Assembly (NCBI GenBank): GCA_028280615.1
Contig: JANQLK010000057.1
Location: 62,001 to 126,000, forward strand
Source: Woeseiaceae bacterium
GTDB lineage: Bacteria > Pseudomonadota > Gammaproteobacteria > Steroidobacterales > Woeseiaceae
Length of the DNA stretch: 64,000 bases
Direction of reading: 5' to 3'
Made by a program: the position numbers and the translations under genes. This document shows, piece by piece, positions 60,426-64,000 of the stretch (the first letter of the stretch is position 1; each line of letters opens with the position of its first letter). The notes under the pieces are model-generated. The model was not told the origin of the DNA. It did not search any database and saw nothing but the letters and a program-made list of their open reading frames with translations.

Positions 60426-61567
60426 TTGCGCCGCCCCTGTCGCTGTACGTGCACCTGCCCTGGTGCGTCCGCAAGTGCCCGTACTGCGACTTCAATTCCT
60501 ACGCGGCGGGCGCGAACCTCGAGCGCGAACGCTATGTCGATGCCCTGCTCGCTGATCTCGCGACCGAGGCCGAGCGTGCCGGGAGCCGCGAACTCGTAAG
60601 CGTTTTCCTCGGCGGCGGCACGCCGAGCCTGTTCCCGCCTGCCGACGTTGCGAGGATCGTCGACGGTATCCACAGGCACTTTGCTGTCGTCGACGATGTC
60701 GAGATCACGATGGAGGCTAACCCGGGGACCGTCGAGAGCGGCGCTCCGGCCGGCTACCGCGAGGCGGGCATTAACCGCCTGTCGATCGGGGCACAGTCGT
60801 TCTCGGCCGAAAGCCTCGCCGCGCTCGGCCGGATTCACTCGCCCGACGACATCGAACGCTCGGTGGCCGAGGCGCGCGAGGCCGGTTTCGATAACCTGAA
60901 CCTCGACATCATGCACGGCTTGCCCGGACAGGACGTCGCCATGGCAGTCCGCGATCTCGAGCAGGCGATCGAACTCGCGCCCGAACACCTGTCCTGGTAC
61001 GAGCTGACGCTCGAACCGAACACGGTGTTTCACGCGCGCCCGCCCGAAAACCTGCCCGATGACGACACGATCCTCGAGATCGAAGCAGCGGGCTCATCGC
61101 TGCTCGAGGACGCCGGCTACTCGCGCTACGAGGTGTCGGCGTATTCGAAGCCGGGGCGCCGCTGCCGCCACAACCTGAACTACTGGCGTTTCGGCGACTA
61201 CCTGGGCATTGGCGCCGGCGCGCACGGCAAGCTGACGAGCGACGAAGGGATCTTCCGCACGGTGCGACCAGCGAACCCGCAGGCCTACCTGATGTACGCC
61301 GAGGCGGGGGATCGGCTGCCCGGGCTCGAGCGGCTCGACGATTCGGAGCGGCTGTTCGAGTTCCTGTTGAATGCGCTCAGGCTCGAGGGGGGCTTCGACG
61401 AGGCGGACTTCGCGGCCCGCACCGGTCTCGACGCCTCGCTCCTGGCCGAGCGAGCGACGCCGGTCAGGGAGAAAGGGCTGATCGAGCGCAAAACGGGCGG
61501 CCGATGGGTGCCGACGGCGCTCGGCAGGCGGTTCCTGAACGACCTGCAATCCGCCTTCCTGCCGTGA
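60422..61567 (+). CDS. hemW: Heme chaperone HemW (radical SAM family)
   Basis: The product has 381 residues. SLYVHLPWCVRKCPYCDFNSY has the CxxxCxxC iron-sulfur motif. The SAM-binding part has SVFLGGGTPSLFPP and ITMEANPGTVE, and NRLSIGAQSFSAESLAALGRIHS and LNLDIMHGLPGQ are the HemN-like core signatures. The HemW C-terminal domain (winged helix; GLDASLLAERATPVREKGLIE) is present. HemW carries heme to membrane proteins and lacks the extra N-terminal residues that coproporphyrinogen dehydrogenase (HemN) needs. It is translationally coupled to rdgB. Confidence 0.94.
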   Translation: MIAPPLSLYVHLPWCVRKCPYCDFNSYAAGANLERERYVDALLADLATEAERAGSRELVSVFLGGGTPSLFPPADVARIVDGIHRHFAVVDDVEITMEANPGTVESGAPAGYREAGINRLSIGAQSFSAESLAALGRIHSPDDIERSVAEAREAGFDNLNLDIMHGLPGQDVAMAVRDLEQAIELAPEHLSWYELTLEPNTVFHARPPENLPDDDTILEIEAAGSSLLEDAGYSRYEVSAYSKPGRRCRHNLNYWRFGDYLGIGAGAHGKLTSDEGIFRTVRPANPQAYLMYAEAGDRLPGLERLDDSERLFEFLLNALRLEGGFDEADFAARTGLDASLLAERATPVREKGLIERKTGGRWVPTALGRRFLNDLQSAFLP

Positions 61568-61760
61568 GCATTTATGCACAACGGCGGGGGCGTACTGAAA
61601 TTAAAGTGTAAAATACCGCTGATCTCAGCTGCGGCCTTCGTAAACCCTGTTATATCATTGTTTTTCAAGGATTTTATAAACTGACCATATTTTGGTCATA
61701 TTAATAGGGCGCTTTGAAAATCCGCACCTTAGCGCATTCGCCCCAATTTCTTCCACAACG

Positions 61761-61783
61761 TTATCCACAGCTTCTGTGGATAA
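61761..61783. promoter_or_regulatory. Inverted pair of perfect DnaA boxes
   Basis: TTATCCACA (61761-61769) and TGTGGATAA (61775-61783) are exact forms of the strong DnaA box in opposite orientation, with a central GCTTC. A third box, TTATGCACA, lies at 61572-61580. Symmetry and match are seen directly; DnaA binding is inferred from the known consensus. Confidence 0.6.
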
Positions 61784-61804
61784 TTCCCGGCGTCTCGCGC
61801 GGGG

Positions 61805-61833
61805 TTGCGGCGGCCTGCGCTTCGCTATATATT
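61805..61833 (+). promoter_or_regulatory. rpmE: Probable sigma-70 promoter of rpmE
   Basis: TTGCGG (61805-61810) and TATATT (61828-61833) are separated by exactly 17 bases. They stand about 43 bases before the rpmE start codon, leaving room for a short leader and the ribosome site CGGAGAGC. They match the sigma-70 consensus at four and five of six positions. Confidence 0.5.
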
Positions 61834-61876
61834 ACGCGGCCTTTTTGGCACAGCACGTGCCGCGGAGAGCAATATC

Positions 61877-62077
61877 ATGAAAGCCGATATCCATCCCAAC
61901 TACACCGATATCACGGTGACCTGTAGTTGCGGCAACGTGATCGAAACGCGCTCGACGCTCGGCGAAGACCTCAGCATTGAGGTGTGCTCTTCCTGCCACC
62001 CCTTTTACACGGGCAAGCAGAAGATCGTCGATTCGGGCGGTCGCGTAGACAAGTTCCGCAAGAAGTACGGCATGTAG
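61877..62077 (+). CDS. rpmE: 50S ribosomal protein L31 (zinc-binding type)
   Basis: The product has 66 residues from the ATG at 61877. The zinc ribbon is complete, with CSCGNVIETRST and CSSCHPFYTGKQKIVDSGGRVDKFRKKYGM. This marks the Cys-containing form, which is replaced by the Cys-free paralogue under zinc starvation in some species. It has its own likely promoter upstream. Two GC hairpins follow it before gltA. Confidence 0.97.
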   Translation: MKADIHPNYTDITVTCSCGNVIETRSTLGEDLSIEVCSSCHPFYTGKQKIVDSGGRVDKFRKKYGM

Positions 62078-62082
62078 AAACA

Positions 62083-62138
62083 TCGCCGGGGCTGCCGCCC
62101 CGGCGACTCCACCGTGTGTCGCAGTCGCGGCACGGTGG
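62083..62138 (+). terminator. Two consecutive GC-rich hairpins after rpmE
   Basis: TCGCCGGGG (62083-62091) pairs with CCCCGGCGA (62098-62106). CCACCGTG (62109-62116) pairs with CACGGTGG (62131-62138). Neither is followed by a T-run, so simple rho-independent termination is doubtful. They may instead stabilise the rpmE message or attenuate read-through into gltA. Confidence 0.4.
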
Positions 62139-62263
62139 GCCAGCCAAACGCGTCCCGTAACGTCCCGCTCGTGGGGTGTCTGCTATGCTCGTCGGCTGCG
62201 TGCCGGTCTGTAACGCAGCCGCCAAAAGGCCGCGCGCACAACGTAACCAGTACGAGGAGAACA

Positions 62264-63559
<1,296 letters not shown>

Positions 63560-63604
63560 CGTCTTCGACGATCGGCGCAAAACCGCAAGCTGGCGTCCTG
63601 TCTC

Positions 63605-64000
63605 GTGAATCGCTTTCTCGCGGCCGGCTTGTTTCATGCGCTGGCGCTCGCGCCGGGCTTCGCGGTCCACGCGCAGGCAATCGACACCAACCGGCCCGGG
63701 TTCTCGTTCACACCGGGCGTGGTCGGCAAGGGCACGTGGCAGGTCGAGACCGCCATCGACTTCGTGCAGAACGACAGCGACTCCGAAACGCTGTCCCTGC
63801 CCAACGCCGAGATTCGCTACGGCACGGGCGAGCGCGTCGAAGTCTTCGTCTCGTCGCTCGGCTGGGCCGAGGACGACAGCTTCGGCAGCAAGGCATCCGG
63901 TCTCACGGATCTCGCGGTCGGTACCAAGATCGCCGTCTCGGAGCCCGCTGCGGCTACGAAAACGGCCGTGCTCCTTCAGCTGTCCCTGCCGACGGGCGAC
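63605..64000 (+). CDS. Outer-membrane transporter-like protein, 3'-truncated by the window edge
   Basis: The frame opens at GTG 63605 and is still open at the window end (132 residues seen). It has a signal peptide (NRFLAAGLFHALALAPGFAVHAQA). Then come IDTNRPGFSFTPGVVGKGTWQVETAIDFV, LPNAEIRYGTGERVEVFVSSLGW and GLTDLAVGTKIAVSEP. The pattern of alternating strands after 'TxRPgfs..p..v..G..qiE' is that of beta-barrel proteins of the MetA-pathway/transporter type. The final function cannot be given from the fragment. It begins 45 bases after gltA. Confidence 0.7.
   Translation, partial: MNRFLAAGLFHALALAPGFAVHAQAIDTNRPGFSFTPGVVGKGTWQVETAIDFVQNDSDSETLSLPNAEIRYGTGERVEVFVSSLGWAEDDSFGSKASGLTDLAVGTKIAVSEPAAATKTAVLLQLSLPTGD

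Larger units (their letters stand above)
61568..61876. other. AT-rich intergenic region with three DnaA-box matches between hemW and rpmE
   Basis: This is the only intergenic region of the window with a long AT-rich run (about 61598-61716, including TTTTTCAAGGATTTTATAAA and CATATTAATAG). It has three exact matches to the DnaA-box consensus TTATNCACA: 61572-61580 forward, 61761-61769 forward and 61775-61783 reverse. The last two form a perfect inverted pair with 5 bases between the boxes. A second dyad TGACCA-tattt-TGGTCA lies near 61683. The rpmE promoter is in the last 75 bases. This layout resembles a replication origin or a DnaA-controlled promoter. Confidence 0.6.

Overview
The window is dense, GC-rich bacterial chromosome with short intergenic gaps and no rRNA, tRNA, CRISPR array, insertion sequence or prophage that I can recognise. 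Gene content and order point to a free-living, aerobic, probably marine gammaproteobacterium of the Chromatiales/Woeseiales type. The gammaproteobacterial-style blocks are gmk-rpoZ-spoT-ridA-recG, rph-rdgB-hemW, a divergent secB-grxC-rhodanese/envC-ctpA-yibQ block, tatABC-dtd, and an aa3-type cytochrome c oxidase cluster with its assembly factors. The taxonomic call is an inference from gene order, not from a marker gene.

Layout. 0-3.2 kb: the 3' part of ntrC, a small membrane protein, a class 1B-like dihydroorotate dehydrogenase and trmL. 3.2-7.6 kb: an exported flavoprotein, a large lipoprotein with an Asp/Ser tail, and a small secreted hypothetical protein. 7.6-13.3 kb: gpsA-secB-grxC-rhodanese leftward and envC-ctpA-yibQ rightward (protein export, redox, cell division). 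13.3-18.6 kb: a secreted six-domain Kazal-like protein, a gamma-glutamylcyclotransferase-like protein, a SIMPL protein, and AbgT and POT transporters. 18.6-20.9 kb: tatC, tatB, tatA, dtd. 21.3-29.8 kb: two tiny membrane proteins and a TRAP binding protein whose likely membrane partners (dctQM) lie 5 kb away in the opposite orientation. Between them sit an S9 peptidase and a TonB-dependent siderophore-type receptor of visibly lower GC. 29.8-34.9 kb: trkH, trkA, uvrD. 34.9-40.8 kb: a TPR/outer-membrane barrel protein, an acidic secreted protein, a methyltransferase, creD and an EamA transporter. 40.8-47.4 kb: ctaB, a thioredoxin-fold-like assembly protein, SURF1, DUF2909, coxC, ctaG, a 38-residue membrane protein, coxA and coxB. 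47.7-50.4 kb: bioC, comF, a decayed hicA with an intact hicB, and small hypotheticals. 50.4-58.1 kb: ubiA, recG, ridA, spoT, rpoZ, gmk, yicC. 58.2-64 kb: a PP2C phosphatase, rph, rdgB, hemW, rpmE, gltA and the start of an outer-membrane transporter-like protein.

How the genes fit together. Most are housekeeping: respiration (heme O synthesis, CuA/CuB insertion, oxidase subunits), stringent response and RNA turnover, export (SecB, Tat), envelope division and K+ uptake. The accessory part is an outward-facing set: Kazal-like repeat protein, lipoprotein, S9 peptidase, TonB receptor and peptide transporters. This suits a heterotroph that handles external peptides.

The most notable observations are: three perfect DnaA-box consensus sites flanking AT-rich DNA at 61.57-61.78 kb, close to a switch in gene orientation near 58.1 kb; a hicA toxin gene decayed by internal deletion with both ends still readable; six 35-residue, four-cysteine Kazal-like units; and two genes (gpsA and the TPR/barrel protein) whose complete N-termini can only be reached from a non-standard start codon.
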